A stretch of 64,000 nucleotides of DNA from Hyalangium versicolor (lineage in GTDB: Bacteria > Myxococcota > Myxococcia > Myxococcales > Myxococcaceae): the NCBI RefSeq assembly GCF_020103695.1, contig NZ_JAHXBF010000009.1, positions 310,001-374,000 on the forward strand. Reading direction: 5' to 3'. This document shows positions 35,051-43,548 of this stretch, in pieces. The notes under the pieces were generated by a model. That model saw only the letters and a list, made by a program, of their open reading frames with translations, ran no database searches and was not told where the DNA came from. Each line of letters opens with the position of its first letter. The stretch's first letter is position 1. The translations under genes were made by a program, and so were the position numbers.

Positions 35051-37747
35051 TCAGCTCCCCCGCTCACGCCGGCGCCGCAGCACCAGCACCAACCCCAGCC
35101 ACGCAAGCGCTCCGCCAGGGCCCGCTCCGCAGCCACAACCCTCCGAATCATCCCCCTGCGGCGACTCCGTCCCGCCATCCGGCTCCGTCCCTCCATCCAC
35201 CGGCTCGGGCGGGACACACGCCCCATCCCCCACGCACACCTTGACCTCGACCGCCGCGCTGTGGCCCGCGGTGTCGTAGACCACCATGCGCACCTGGTGC
35301 GCCCCAGGCTTCAAGGACGTCGTGTCCCACCGGTTGTGCTCCCGCTCGTAGTGGTAGTGCCCCGAGGTCTGCGGATCCGTGCTCCCCAACACTCCATCCA
35401 CGTAGAACTCCGCCTTGGTGCACCCCACGTCGTCCAGGCAGTCCCCGAAGAACTCCGCGGTCGCCCCCGAGACCCGCTCCTCTTCCGTGGGACGCGTGAG
35501 CACCGCCTGCGGAGGCTCGTCCGCCTTCACGGCCACCTGGAAGGACTGCACTCCCTCCGGATTCACCCCGTTGCTCGCCTTCACCGACAGATCCACCGTG
35601 CCCACCACTTCCGGCGTCCAGGAGATCACCCCGCTGCTCGCATCGATGACCGGGCCCTGCACGCTGCTCGTCAGCGAGAACGTCGGCGTGGGCAATCCCT
35701 CGGCCACCACCTCGTAGCGGTACGGCGCGCCCACCACCGCCGTGGTGACAGGGGAGGACAGGATCTCCGGAGCCCGCGGATCATTGTCTCGCACCGTGAC
35801 GGCCACCGTGCGCGCATCCGCTCCCGGCGCGGCCACGGTGAGCGTGGCCGTGTCCTTGAGGTTGTCCGCATCCTCCGCGGCCGCCAGGGTGACGGTCTGC
35901 GGAGTGCTCCAGTTGGCCGCGGTGAAGGCCAACGTCTGCCCACTGGACACCGTCACGTCCGTGTCCCCCGCCGTGCGCGCCACCGTGACGCTCATGTTCG
36001 CCCCGGGGTTCTTCGAGAGCGCCACCGTGAAAGAGGCACTGCCGCCCTCATCCATCGTCACGGTGTTGGTGGACAGCACGAGCCGCGTCGCGTTGTTGTC
36101 GATGGACACCACCTGCACCGTCTCCGACGCCAGCCCCTGCGCGGACACCGTGAAGGCCGCGCTGTCCGCGGCGGAGTCCATGTCCTCGAGGGCCTCGATC
36201 GTGACGAGCTGGAGCTGGTTCCAGTTGGCCGGCGTGAAGGTGAGCTGCGAGCCGCTCACCACGTTCAGATCCGCATCCCCCGAGGCCCGCACCACGCTGA
36301 CGCTGACATCCGCCGTGGGAGCCTCGGCCAGCCGCACCGTGAACACGGCCCTGCCGCCCTCGACCACGGCCAGGTTCAATCCCGAGACGATGAGCTTCTG
36401 CCCGGCCGCGGTGGGCATGACGCGAGTGATGGCGCCCGCGGTGACGCTCGCGACATACAGCGCTCCATCCGGTCCCACGTCCAGGTCCACCGCCGCGGAG
36501 AAGCCCGTGCCCCACTCGTCCACGGTGGCCACCGAGCCATCCGCGGCCAGCGTGGCACGCGTCAGCTGCCCGGAGTTGTAGTCCCCGAAGAAGAAGTTGC
36601 CGCGGTAGGCGCTCGGGAAGAGCGTGGAGTCGTAGAAGACGCCTCCGGTGATGGAGCCGCCCAGCGCCTGCGTCGTCGCCGTGCCTCCACCACTCTTCGC
36701 ATCCGGCCCCGCCTGCACCGCCGTCCACGTGGTGGCGCTCGGGGTGCTTGCCACGTAGACGGCCCCGTTGAAGCTCGCGTCCGTCACGCCGGTCACGGTG
36801 ATCTTCTCTCCCTTGCGGAAGCCGTGGGTGCCGGTGGTGGTGAAGGTGACGGTGCCTCCGCTGCGCACCGCGCCCGTGTCGCCGCCGGTGAGGTTCCGCG
36901 TGTCGGTACCATTGGTGCGGTACTTGATGGCCGGGGTGATGTAGCCCGAGGGCTGGTTGTTCTCGTACGCGTTGTAGCCAGCGTGATCGCGAACGCCCGT
37001 GACGAAGATCTGCTCGTAGCCCGTGCCCACCGAGTTCACCCACAGCTTCCCGGTACCCGGCTGGAACGTGAAGGTGAAGGGATTGCGGAACCCGCGCGCC
37101 CAGATGTACTCGTTGTTGGGACCCACTCCATCGTTGAAGGGGTTGTCGTTGACGGGAGTGCCATCCACATTGGCACGGCCCACCTTGGCCGCCAGCGAGG
37201 TGAGATCCGCGTTCACTCCCGTGCCATTGCCGTTGTCGCCGATGGCCCAGTACAGCTTTCCATCCAGGCCAAAGCCCAGCGCTCCACCGTCATGGTTCTG
37301 CCCGGCCGTGGGCAGGTTGTCGACGATCACCGTGCGCGCCGTGCCCACGCCATTGGAGTCCGTGTAACGAACGATCTGCTGCTTCGTGCCACCGGGCGCC
37401 GTGAGGAAGAAGTAGACGTAGCGGTTGACGGCGTAGTTCGGATCGAACGCGATGCCGATGAGTCCGCACTCGCTGTTGGTATGGACGGACTCCGAGGCGA
37501 ACTGGGCCGTCGCCAGATTGTTGCCCTGCTTGACGAGCTCGCCGTCCCGCATCGTCGCGACGAGCACCACACCGCTCTTGTTGATGATGAAGAGCCGCCC
37601 CGAGCCATCTGGAGCCCAGGCCAGCCCCGTGGCAGGAGACAGTGCGTTGGAGGTGTAGCGAGTCTCCTGGAAACCCGAGGGCACAGCCGCCAGCACGGGT
37701 GACGCCAGGAGGCCCAGGAGAACCAGGCCAGTACGGGGTGTGATCAT
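35051..37747 (-). CDS. Secreted glucose/sorbosone-dehydrogenase-like protein with Calx-beta-like and Ig-like repeats and MYXO-CTERM
   Basis: An 898-residue exported protein. A signal peptide precedes a six-bladed beta-propeller of the glucose/sorbosone dehydrogenase family (residues 25-445; GLAWAPDGSGRLFIINKSG, ECGLIGIAFDPNY, AGQNHDGGALGFG, NEYIWARGFRNPFTF). PQQ is the usual cofactor of the family. Two tandem Calx-beta-like repeats follow (each with TFTPANWNQLQLVTIEA- or AFTAANWSTPQTVTLAA-type segments), then a putative Ig domain and another Ig-like domain. The C-terminus reads EGCGCGAGPGG, a hydrophobic helix and RRRRERG, a MYXO-CTERM sorting signal for surface display. The substrate is unknown; sugars or aldoses are likely. 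Confidence 0.9.
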   Translation of the reverse strand: MITPRTGLVLLGLLASPVLAAVPSGFQETRYTSNALSPATGLAWAPDGSGRLFIINKSGVVLVATMRDGELVKQGNNLATAQFASESVHTNSECGLIGIAFDPNYAVNRYVYFFLTAPGGTKQQIVRYTDSNGVGTARTVIVDNLPTAGQNHDGGALGFGLDGKLYWAIGDNGNGTGVNADLTSLAAKVGRANVDGTPVNDNPFNDGVGPNNEYIWARGFRNPFTFTFQPGTGKLWVNSVGTGYEQIFVTGVRDHAGYNAYENNQPSGYITPAIKYRTNGTDTRNLTGGDTGAVRSGGTVTFTTTGTHGFRKGEKITVTGVTDASFNGAVYVASTPSATTWTAVQAGPDAKSGGGTATTQALGGSITGGVFYDSTLFPSAYRGNFFFGDYNSGQLTRATLAADGSVATVDEWGTGFSAAVDLDVGPDGALYVASVTAGAITRVMPTAAGQKLIVSGLNLAVVEGGRAVFTVRLAEAPTADVSVSVVRASGDADLNVVSGSQLTFTPANWNQLQLVTIEALEDMDSAADSAAFTVSAQGLASETVQVVSIDNNATRLVLSTNTVTMDEGGSASFTVALSKNPGANMSVTVARTAGDTDVTVSSGQTLAFTAANWSTPQTVTLAAAEDADNLKDTATLTVAAPGADARTVAVTVRDNDPRAPEILSSPVTTAVVGAPYRYEVVAEGLPTPTFSLTSSVQGPVIDASSGVISWTPEVVGTVDLSVKASNGVNPEGVQSFQVAVKADEPPQAVLTRPTEEERVSGATAEFFGDCLDDVGCTKAEFYVDGVLGSTDPQTSGHYHYEREHNRWDTTSLKPGAHQVRMVVYDTAGHSAAVEVKVCVGDGACVPPEPVDGGTEPDGGTESPQGDDSEGCGCGAGPGGALAWLGLVLVLRRRRERGS

Positions 37748-37802
37748 CCCCGCATCCTAACCGTACGTCCTGCAAGGAGTGCTGTACCAAGACACTCCCC
37801 GC

Positions 37803-38582
37803 TCAGACAGTGATGTGGCCCTCCAGGTAGAGCACGGCGTGCCCTGCGATGAGCACGCGCTCGCCCTTCTCCTCGCACCGCAACTCTCCACCACGCGCGG
37901 AAACCTGACGCGCCATGAGCCGCGTCTTCCCCAGCCGCTTCGCCCAGTAAGGCACGAGCGAGCAGTGCGCGGAGCCCGTCACCGGATCCTCCGGCACTCC
38001 CGCGCGAGGCGCGAAGAAGCGCGAGACGAAGTCCACATCCGTTCCCGGCGCCGTCGCTGTGACGGCGAAGACATCCAGTGAAGCCAGCCGCGCCATGTCC
38101 GGCCGCAGCGCTCGCACCTGCGCCTCCGAGTCGAACACCGCCACCCAGTCCCGCGATACCTGCACCTCGCGCGGGGTGGCACCCAGCGCCTCGGCCAGCG
38201 CCGGAGGCGGAGAGAAGGGCTGGGGAGGCCGCGCCGGAAAATCCATCACGAGCCACTCTCCCTCACGCGTCACCACCAGCGGCCCGGAGCGCGAGGCGAA
38301 CTCCACCCGCTCCATCCCGGGAGAGACGTGCTGGAAGAGGACATGCGCCGCGGCGAGCGTGGCGTGGCCGCACAGATCCACCTCCTGCGCGGGAGTGAAC
38401 CAGCGCACCCGCCAGCCCGAGTCCTCCTTCACGAAGAAGGCCGTCTCCGAGAGGTTGTTCTCCAGGGCGATGCCCTGCATCGTCTCGTCCGGCAGCCACG
38501 CCTCCAGTGGAACGACAGCCGCCGGGTTGCCTCCAAAGACGCGCGAGGTGAACGCATCCACCTGGAAGAGATTCAGGCGCAC
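37803..38582 (-). CDS. PhzF-family isomerase
   Basis: A 259-residue protein of the PhzF (phenazine biosynthesis-like, diaminopimelate epimerase-fold) family. Typical segments are LFQVDAFTSRVFGGNPAAVV, NLSETAFFV with the putative catalytic Glu, WFTPAQEVDLCGHATLAAAHVLF and EDPVTGSAHCSLVPYW. These proteins are widespread and mostly of unknown substrate; there are no phenazine genes nearby. The start is GTG 38582, eight bases after AAAGGAG, inside the last codons of the upstream acyltransferase gene, so the two overlap by ten bases and are coupled. Upstream sequence is open in this frame but is antisense-frame noise. Confidence 0.9.
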   Translation of the reverse strand: MRLNLFQVDAFTSRVFGGNPAAVVPLEAWLPDETMQGIALENNLSETAFFVKEDSGWRVRWFTPAQEVDLCGHATLAAAHVLFQHVSPGMERVEFASRSGPLVVTREGEWLVMDFPARPPQPFSPPPALAEALGATPREVQVSRDWVAVFDSEAQVRALRPDMARLASLDVFAVTATAPGTDVDFVSRFFAPRAGVPEDPVTGSAHCSLVPYWAKRLGKTRLMARQVSARGGELRCEEKGERVLIAGHAVLYLEGHITV

Positions 38583-39343
38583 TCCTGGCTCCTTTCCTGA
38601 GCGCCCCCCGTGGACGGGGGCTGCAAGCCAAGCTCCGCGAAATAGAGCGCTCGCACGCGCGCGGCAAGCTCCGCCTCGTCCTGGCCGAGCGACTCCGGGG
38701 ACAGCGGCGGCAACACGCGCACCCGCACCGAGGCCCGCGCGTGCATCTGCGGCCCGTCTCCATCGAGGATGTCCGCGGTGCCCTCGAGTACCACGGGCAC
38801 CACGGGCACCTTCTCCTCGATGGCGAGCCGGAACGCGCCGCGCTTGAAGGGCAGCCGCTGGCCCACCGGGGCATAGGTGCCCTCGGGGAAGATGAACACC
38901 GCCACCCCGCGCCGCAGCCACATGCGGCAATCCTCGAGCATGCGATCCATGGCGTGCACATGCCCGCGCTCCACGGCCACGTAACGCATGAGCCTCATCA
39001 GCCACCCCACCATGGGCACCTTGAAGAGCGAGGCCTTGGAGATGAACTTGAAGGGGTGGAACAGGCCCATGGCCGCGACGATGTCCATGGCGGACTGGTG
39101 GTTGGCCACGAAGACGGCCGGGCCTCGGGGCAACAGCTCGCGCCCCTCCACGCGCACGTGCCAGCCGGGCCACAGGCACAGGTAGAGCCAGTGGCACCAG
39201 CGGCACACGAACGCGTGCAGCAGGGCGTGGTTCCGGTCGAACGGCAGCGTGACGAGCCACAACGGCACCGCCAGCACCGTGCACACCGGCGCGGTGACCA
39301 GGAAGAAGAGCACGAACCCGAGGGTGACGAGGTACTTCCGCAT
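38573..39343 (-). CDS. 1-acyl-glycerol-3-phosphate acyltransferase (PlsC family)
   Basis: A 256-residue membrane acyltransferase. An N-terminal hydrophobic segment (LGFVLFFLVTAPVCTVLAVPLWL) anchors it. The catalytic NHQSAMD (the H-x4-D motif) and the phosphate-binding FPEGTYAPVGQ are both intact, as is PVVPVVLEGTADIL. It transfers an acyl chain to lysophosphatidate or a related lysophospholipid at the inner membrane. It is coupled by overlap to the PhzF gene, and the SDR gene 48 bases upstream on the same strand may be co-transcribed. Confidence 0.92.
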   Translation of the reverse strand: MRKYLVTLGFVLFFLVTAPVCTVLAVPLWLVTLPFDRNHALLHAFVCRWCHWLYLCLWPGWHVRVEGRELLPRGPAVFVANHQSAMDIVAAMGLFHPFKFISKASLFKVPMVGWLMRLMRYVAVERGHVHAMDRMLEDCRMWLRRGVAVFIFPEGTYAPVGQRLPFKRGAFRLAIEEKVPVVPVVLEGTADILDGDGPQMHARASVRVRVLPPLSPESLGQDEAELAARVRALYFAELGLQPPSTGGAQERSQECA

Positions 39344-39391
39344 GTTCAGAGAGAACAGCCTGATTCCGGATGTGACGCGATGCCTGCCTGC

Positions 39392-40183
39392 TCAGCGCGA
39401 AGGTGGGTTCATCTGGGCCGAGAAATTCATGGCGTAGTTCACCTCGAGCCCGCCATCGATGACGATCGTCTGCCCATTGATATAGGAGGAGCCCGGCGAG
39501 CACAGCCACTCGATTGCGGCGGCAATCTCGTCCGGCGGAGAGATGTAGCCCACGGGGACCGCCTCCTTCACACGCTCCTCCAACGCGTCCCAGGCCTCGC
39601 CCATGTAGAAGCGGCTGGAGTCCGTGTCGATATAGCCCGGGTTCACGGCGTTGACGCGGATGCCGGAGCCGGTGAGCTCGGCGGCGAAGTACTTCACCAG
39701 GATCTCCATGGAGCCCTTCATCGCACCCAGGAAGCCGTGAAACGGCAGCGGCATGCGCGAGTCCATGCCGGACACGGCGACGATGCGGCCCTTGCGGCCC
39801 TCCATGAGGGGTACGGCGCGCTGCACGCCGAGCACGAAGCTCTTCACCGTGACGTTGAACGTCTTGTCCATCTGGTGGAGCTTCATCTGCATCAGCGGCA
39901 CGAAGGCGGTGGAGGCCGCGTTGGCGACGAAGACATCCAGCCCGCCGAACTCCTGCTGCACGGTGTCGAACACGCCATTGAGGCTGGCCGGCTCGAGCTG
40001 ATCAGCCACCACCGTGCGGCAGCGCCGTCCGAGCGCTTCGACTTCCCTGGCCAGCTCGGCGGCGGCCTCCGCATCGCGCCGGTAGGTCGAGACGATGTCA
40101 TAGCCAGCCTTGGCGAGCCGCAGGGAGAGGGAACGGCCCACGCCGCGCGAGCCACCGGTGATGAGAGCCACGGGAGAGGTCAT
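39392..40183 (-). CDS. Short-chain dehydrogenase/reductase, FabL-like, without the catalytic Tyr
   Basis: A 263-residue Rossmann-fold protein. The cofactor motif is ITGGSRGVGRSL, followed by NAAS and a C-terminal NPGYIDTDSSRF and GQTIVIDGG. The layout, including GYIDTD and the YINGQT tail, resembles enoyl-ACP reductases of the FabL type. In FabL the catalytic residues form Tyr-x6-Lys. Here the equivalent stretch is PFHGFLGAMKG, in which the Lys is kept but the Tyr position holds His. Activity is therefore uncertain. The start at 40183 gives the canonical N-terminus; the frame runs on to 40303 without homology. Confidence 0.87.
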   Translation of the reverse strand: MTSPVALITGGSRGVGRSLSLRLAKAGYDIVSTYRRDAEAAAELAREVEALGRRCRTVVADQLEPASLNGVFDTVQQEFGGLDVFVANAASTAFVPLMQMKLHQMDKTFNVTVKSFVLGVQRAVPLMEGRKGRIVAVSGMDSRMPLPFHGFLGAMKGSMEILVKYFAAELTGSGIRVNAVNPGYIDTDSSRFYMGEAWDALEERVKEAVPVGYISPPDEIAAAIEWLCSPGSSYINGQTIVIDGGLEVNYAMNFSAQMNPPSR

Positions 40184-40293
40184 GGCCCCTGGGCATACCA
40201 CTTCCCGGCCTTCCCGGCTGGGGAGCAAGCCCCTGAACGCGAGGGCTCGGTTGCCTTGCCGCCCTGAGGCGGGGCCACTAGCGTGCGCCCCCC

Positions 40294-42393
40294 GTGCACT
40301 CACCCAGAGTATCCCAGCGCCTCGGGCCGTGGTTGGGCCGCCCGCTCGAACCGTTGAAGCTCGATCGCGTGGACGCGGTCCTCATCGTCCTCATCTGGCT
40401 CTGGGGGGTATGGCTGCTCGCGCCCGGACTGGGCCACCCGGGCATGCACAACTGGGACGAGACGCTCCATCAGACGGCCGCCCGCAGCACGTACGACTCC
40501 TTCTTCTTTCCCCACATGTACAGCGATCCCCTCTACCCGGTCAGTCCGCAGGACTGGCTGGGCGCCCATGTGTGGCTCCACAAGCCCATCGCTCCGTTGT
40601 GGTTCGGCGCCATGATGATGCACCTCATCGGCGTGACACCGCTGGCGATGCGCATCTGCGCGCTCATCGGGCAATTGGGTGCCGCGGTGGCCATCTATCT
40701 GCTGGCGCGCAATGGCGCGGGGCGGCTGTGCGCGGCCATCGGAGGGGGCGCATTCCTCTCGCTCCCATTCAGCTGGATCCTCACGCAGGGGCGGATCTTC
40801 GGGGACTCGTACGACTGCATTCTGGTGGGCTTCGTCAGCCTCACCGTGGTGCTGCTGGTGCGCACCATCGAGACGGATGACTGGCGCTGGGCGGCGTGGA
40901 CCGGAGTGGCACTCGGACTGGCGCACCTGACGAAGACGGTGATGGCGCTGGCGCCGCTCGGAGTCGCCGGGGTGATGGTGGGCCTGCGCTGGCGACGCTT
41001 CTCCAAGGGCCTGCGACTCACGCACCTGCTGATCATCGGCGGCGTGGCACTGCTGGTCTCGGGCCCCTGGAACCTCTACGCGGCGCTGAAGTGGCCGGAG
41101 GTGTACCGGACCGGCGCGGAGCTGACGTTCGGCCACATCCAGGCCCCGCCGGAGGTGGCCGTGGGCGGGTGGCGCAGGCCCGTGGATGCCATCTTCGTCG
41201 AGATGCTCAACCATGAGTTCGCTCCGATCGGATCCATCTTCGCGGTGGTCGTCGGGACGTGGCTCATCATCCGAGGCGTGCGGCGGCGAGAGACGGCCGT
41301 CATCGTCTCCGCGCTCTGGCTCTGGTCGACGTGGATCACCCACTCGTTCATCTCGGTGAAGGCTCCGGGGCACGTGTGGAACGCGGCCCCCGCAGTCCTC
41401 GTAGCGCTGGCCCTCATCCTGAGGGACATGTGGAGCGCTCCAGCTATCGGCGCCGCCACCGTCTCGACCTTCTTCGTGCCGATGTTCCTTGAAAAGTATC
41501 CCGTGCTCGGCAAGGTGCGCTCGTTCATTCCGCCGGAGCTGCCGCAGCTTCAGACCGTGCCCGGGCTGGCGGAGGGCGTGGTGATCGCCTCCGCGGCGGC
41601 GCTCGTCATCGGGTGGGTGTACTGGCTCACGAGCCGCTCACCCATGCTCGCCCGGGCCGTGGGCATCAGCACCGCAGGCGTGCTGGTGCTCCAGCTTGGC
41701 ATCCGCCTCCCGGACGAGGTGCGGAGACTGAAAGGGGAGCACCAGCAGCGAATGCTCACGAGCTACGAGCGCGAGATGGGGCTGGTGCTGGATCGCACGC
41801 TGCCGAAGAAGTCCGTGCTGTTCCTGTCCATCGACCTCGAGTCGCCGGGCGTCTTCGAGGGCCATGAGTCCATGTTCTGGAGCGGGAGGATGTCGTACCG
41901 GCTGCCGGTGGACTTCGCCACGTGCCACGCCCGGGGCTACCACCCCTATCTGCTCTCTCCGATAGCCCAGCCCTATGCCCCCGTGCCCGGTGTGCCCGCC
42001 CATGCGTGGATGCGCGCCTATGACGCCGAGGTGCCTGCCGGCCCACCGCCCATCCCCGAGGGCGCCACGCCCCTGGACCTCCAGGTGGAGGGGATGCGGG
42101 TGCTGGGCTTCGCCTCGGGACCGGTGGACCGGGAGCACGACAAGTGGGTCTTCTTCATCCACTCCGACGGCGTGCCCCACGGGCTGCAGGTGTTCTTCTT
42201 GACCGGCGGGAAGACAAACGAGCCGCTCCAGCTCGAGCCAGAGGCCTCCCTCATGCACCGCGATCACCTGGCCGGAGCCCCCTGGTTCCTCCTTCCCACG
42301 CTGGGCCCTCCGCGCGCGCGTGTGAAGGCCCTCGGGTTCGGCAACAAGGTCCAACGCATCCCGCTGGAGCCACCCTCCCCCAACGCCAAGTGA
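40294..42393 (+). CDS. GT39-like membrane glycosyltransferase
   Basis: A 699-residue polytopic protein of the ArnT/PMT-like (GT39, DUF-type) superfamily. About ten hydrophobic helices occupy residues 20-460, and a C-terminal extracytoplasmic domain of about 220 residues follows. Just after the first helix comes the conserved acidic site (GMHNWDETLHQTAARS), in which Asp-Glu is the catalytic pair of this superfamily. It should transfer a sugar from a lipid-linked donor to a lipid or protein in the periplasm. Start is GTG 40294, with no strong ribosome site, and lies 110 bases from the divergent SDR gene. Confidence 0.85.
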   Translation: MHSPRVSQRLGPWLGRPLEPLKLDRVDAVLIVLIWLWGVWLLAPGLGHPGMHNWDETLHQTAARSTYDSFFFPHMYSDPLYPVSPQDWLGAHVWLHKPIAPLWFGAMMMHLIGVTPLAMRICALIGQLGAAVAIYLLARNGAGRLCAAIGGGAFLSLPFSWILTQGRIFGDSYDCILVGFVSLTVVLLVRTIETDDWRWAAWTGVALGLAHLTKTVMALAPLGVAGVMVGLRWRRFSKGLRLTHLLIIGGVALLVSGPWNLYAALKWPEVYRTGAELTFGHIQAPPEVAVGGWRRPVDAIFVEMLNHEFAPIGSIFAVVVGTWLIIRGVRRRETAVIVSALWLWSTWITHSFISVKAPGHVWNAAPAVLVALALILRDMWSAPAIGAATVSTFFVPMFLEKYPVLGKVRSFIPPELPQLQTVPGLAEGVVIASAAALVIGWVYWLTSRSPMLARAVGISTAGVLVLQLGIRLPDEVRRLKGEHQQRMLTSYEREMGLVLDRTLPKKSVLFLSIDLESPGVFEGHESMFWSGRMSYRLPVDFATCHARGYHPYLLSPIAQPYAPVPGVPAHAWMRAYDAEVPAGPPPIPEGATPLDLQVEGMRVLGFASGPVDREHDKWVFFIHSDGVPHGLQVFFLTGGKTNEPLQLEPEASLMHRDHLAGAPWFLLPTLGPPRARVKALGFGNKVQRIPLEPPSPNAK

Positions 42394-42587
42394 GCCCCCT
42401 GGAACTCCATGCAACTACCCCCGCTGAGAGCCGCGAACGTCCTCGGGAGGTGAGGGGCTTTCAGCCTGACGACACGGCCTCTCAAAACGAGAGTCATCCC
42501 GACGACGGCCTACGGAAAATCAGGCACTTGAGCGTGGCATCCGGGTTGCTCTTCCAGTAAGGCGTTACCGCTTCCAGGAGGGCTCAC

Positions 42588-43460
42588 ATGTCGAAATCCC
42601 TTTCCGTTCTCGTTACCGGTGCCACGGGTCAGCAGGGAGGCGCGGTCGCTCGCGCGCTCATCAAGAAGGGCCACAAGGTCCGCGCGCTCACGCGCAAGCC
42701 GGACTCGCAGGGCGCGGTGGCGCTCAAGCAGCAGGGCGCCGAGCTGGCCATCGGCAACTTCGATGACCGCGACTCGCTGGTGCGCGCGATGACGGGCGTG
42801 GACGCCGTCTTCATCATGGGCACGCCCTTCGAGGCCGGCATGGAGACGGAGACACGCCAGGGCATCGCCGCCGTGGACGCCGCCAAGGCCGCGGGCGTCA
42901 AGCACGTCGTCTACACCTCGGTGGCCAGCGCCAACCAGAGGACGGGCATCCCCCACTTCGACAGCAAGTTCCTCGTCGAGGAGCACCTGGTGAAGGCCGG
43001 TGTCCCCTACACCATCTTCGCCCCTGTCTTCTTCCAGGACAACCTCGTCAGCCCCCTGTTCGGCGCGGGCCTCAAGCAGGGCGTCATCGCACTGGCCATG
43101 CCGCCCCAGCGCAAGCTCCAGCAAATCAACGTGGATGAGATTGGCGCCTTCGGCGCGCTCGTCATCGAGCGGCGCGAGGAGTTCCTGGGCAAGCGCATCG
43201 ACATCGCCTCCAACGAGCTGTCGGGCGAGCAGGTGGCGGAGGTGTTCTCGCGCGTGTCCGGCAAGCCGGTGAAGTTCGCGGAGGCGCCGCTGGCCCAGGT
43301 GCGCGCCATGAGCGAGGACATGGCCATCATGTTCGAGTGGTTCGACAAGGTGGGCTACAGCGCGGACATCGCCCGGCTGCGCCGCGACTACCCGGAGGTT
43401 GGCTGGCGTTCGTTCGAAGAGTGGGCTCGCGCACAGGACTGGAAGCGGTTGCTCGGGTAA
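42588..43460 (+). CDS. NmrA-like NAD(P)-binding protein
   Basis: A 290-residue Rossmann-fold protein of the NmrA/HSCARG group of atypical SDRs. The dinucleotide-binding motif is TGATGQQGGAVARALIKKG, and the sequence continues with VRALTRKPDS, a short NADP-specificity loop. The catalytic Tyr-x-x-x-Lys of classical SDRs is absent, as usual for NmrA. These proteins act as redox sensors or quinone reductases. AGGAGG precedes the ATG. The zwf operon follows after 88 bases on the same strand; the possible link is NADPH, since zwf and gnd generate it. Confidence 0.9.
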   Translation: MSKSLSVLVTGATGQQGGAVARALIKKGHKVRALTRKPDSQGAVALKQQGAELAIGNFDDRDSLVRAMTGVDAVFIMGTPFEAGMETETRQGIAAVDAAKAAGVKHVVYTSVASANQRTGIPHFDSKFLVEEHLVKAGVPYTIFAPVFFQDNLVSPLFGAGLKQGVIALAMPPQRKLQQINVDEIGAFGALVIERREEFLGKRIDIASNELSGEQVAEVFSRVSGKPVKFAEAPLAQVRAMSEDMAIMFEWFDKVGYSADIARLRRDYPEVGWRSFEEWARAQDWKRLLG

Positions 43461-43548
43461 CGACACTCCGCGCGTTTCCTGAGCGAGCGGCGGCTAAAGC
43501 CCTTAAGGTAGGCCGCCGTTCACCGCTTCCGTCTTGGAGAGAGCCTGC

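Noticed and set aside
38583..39509. Extended N-terminus of the PhzF frame
   Set aside because: It overlaps the acyltransferase gene in another frame; PhzF homology begins at GTG 38582.
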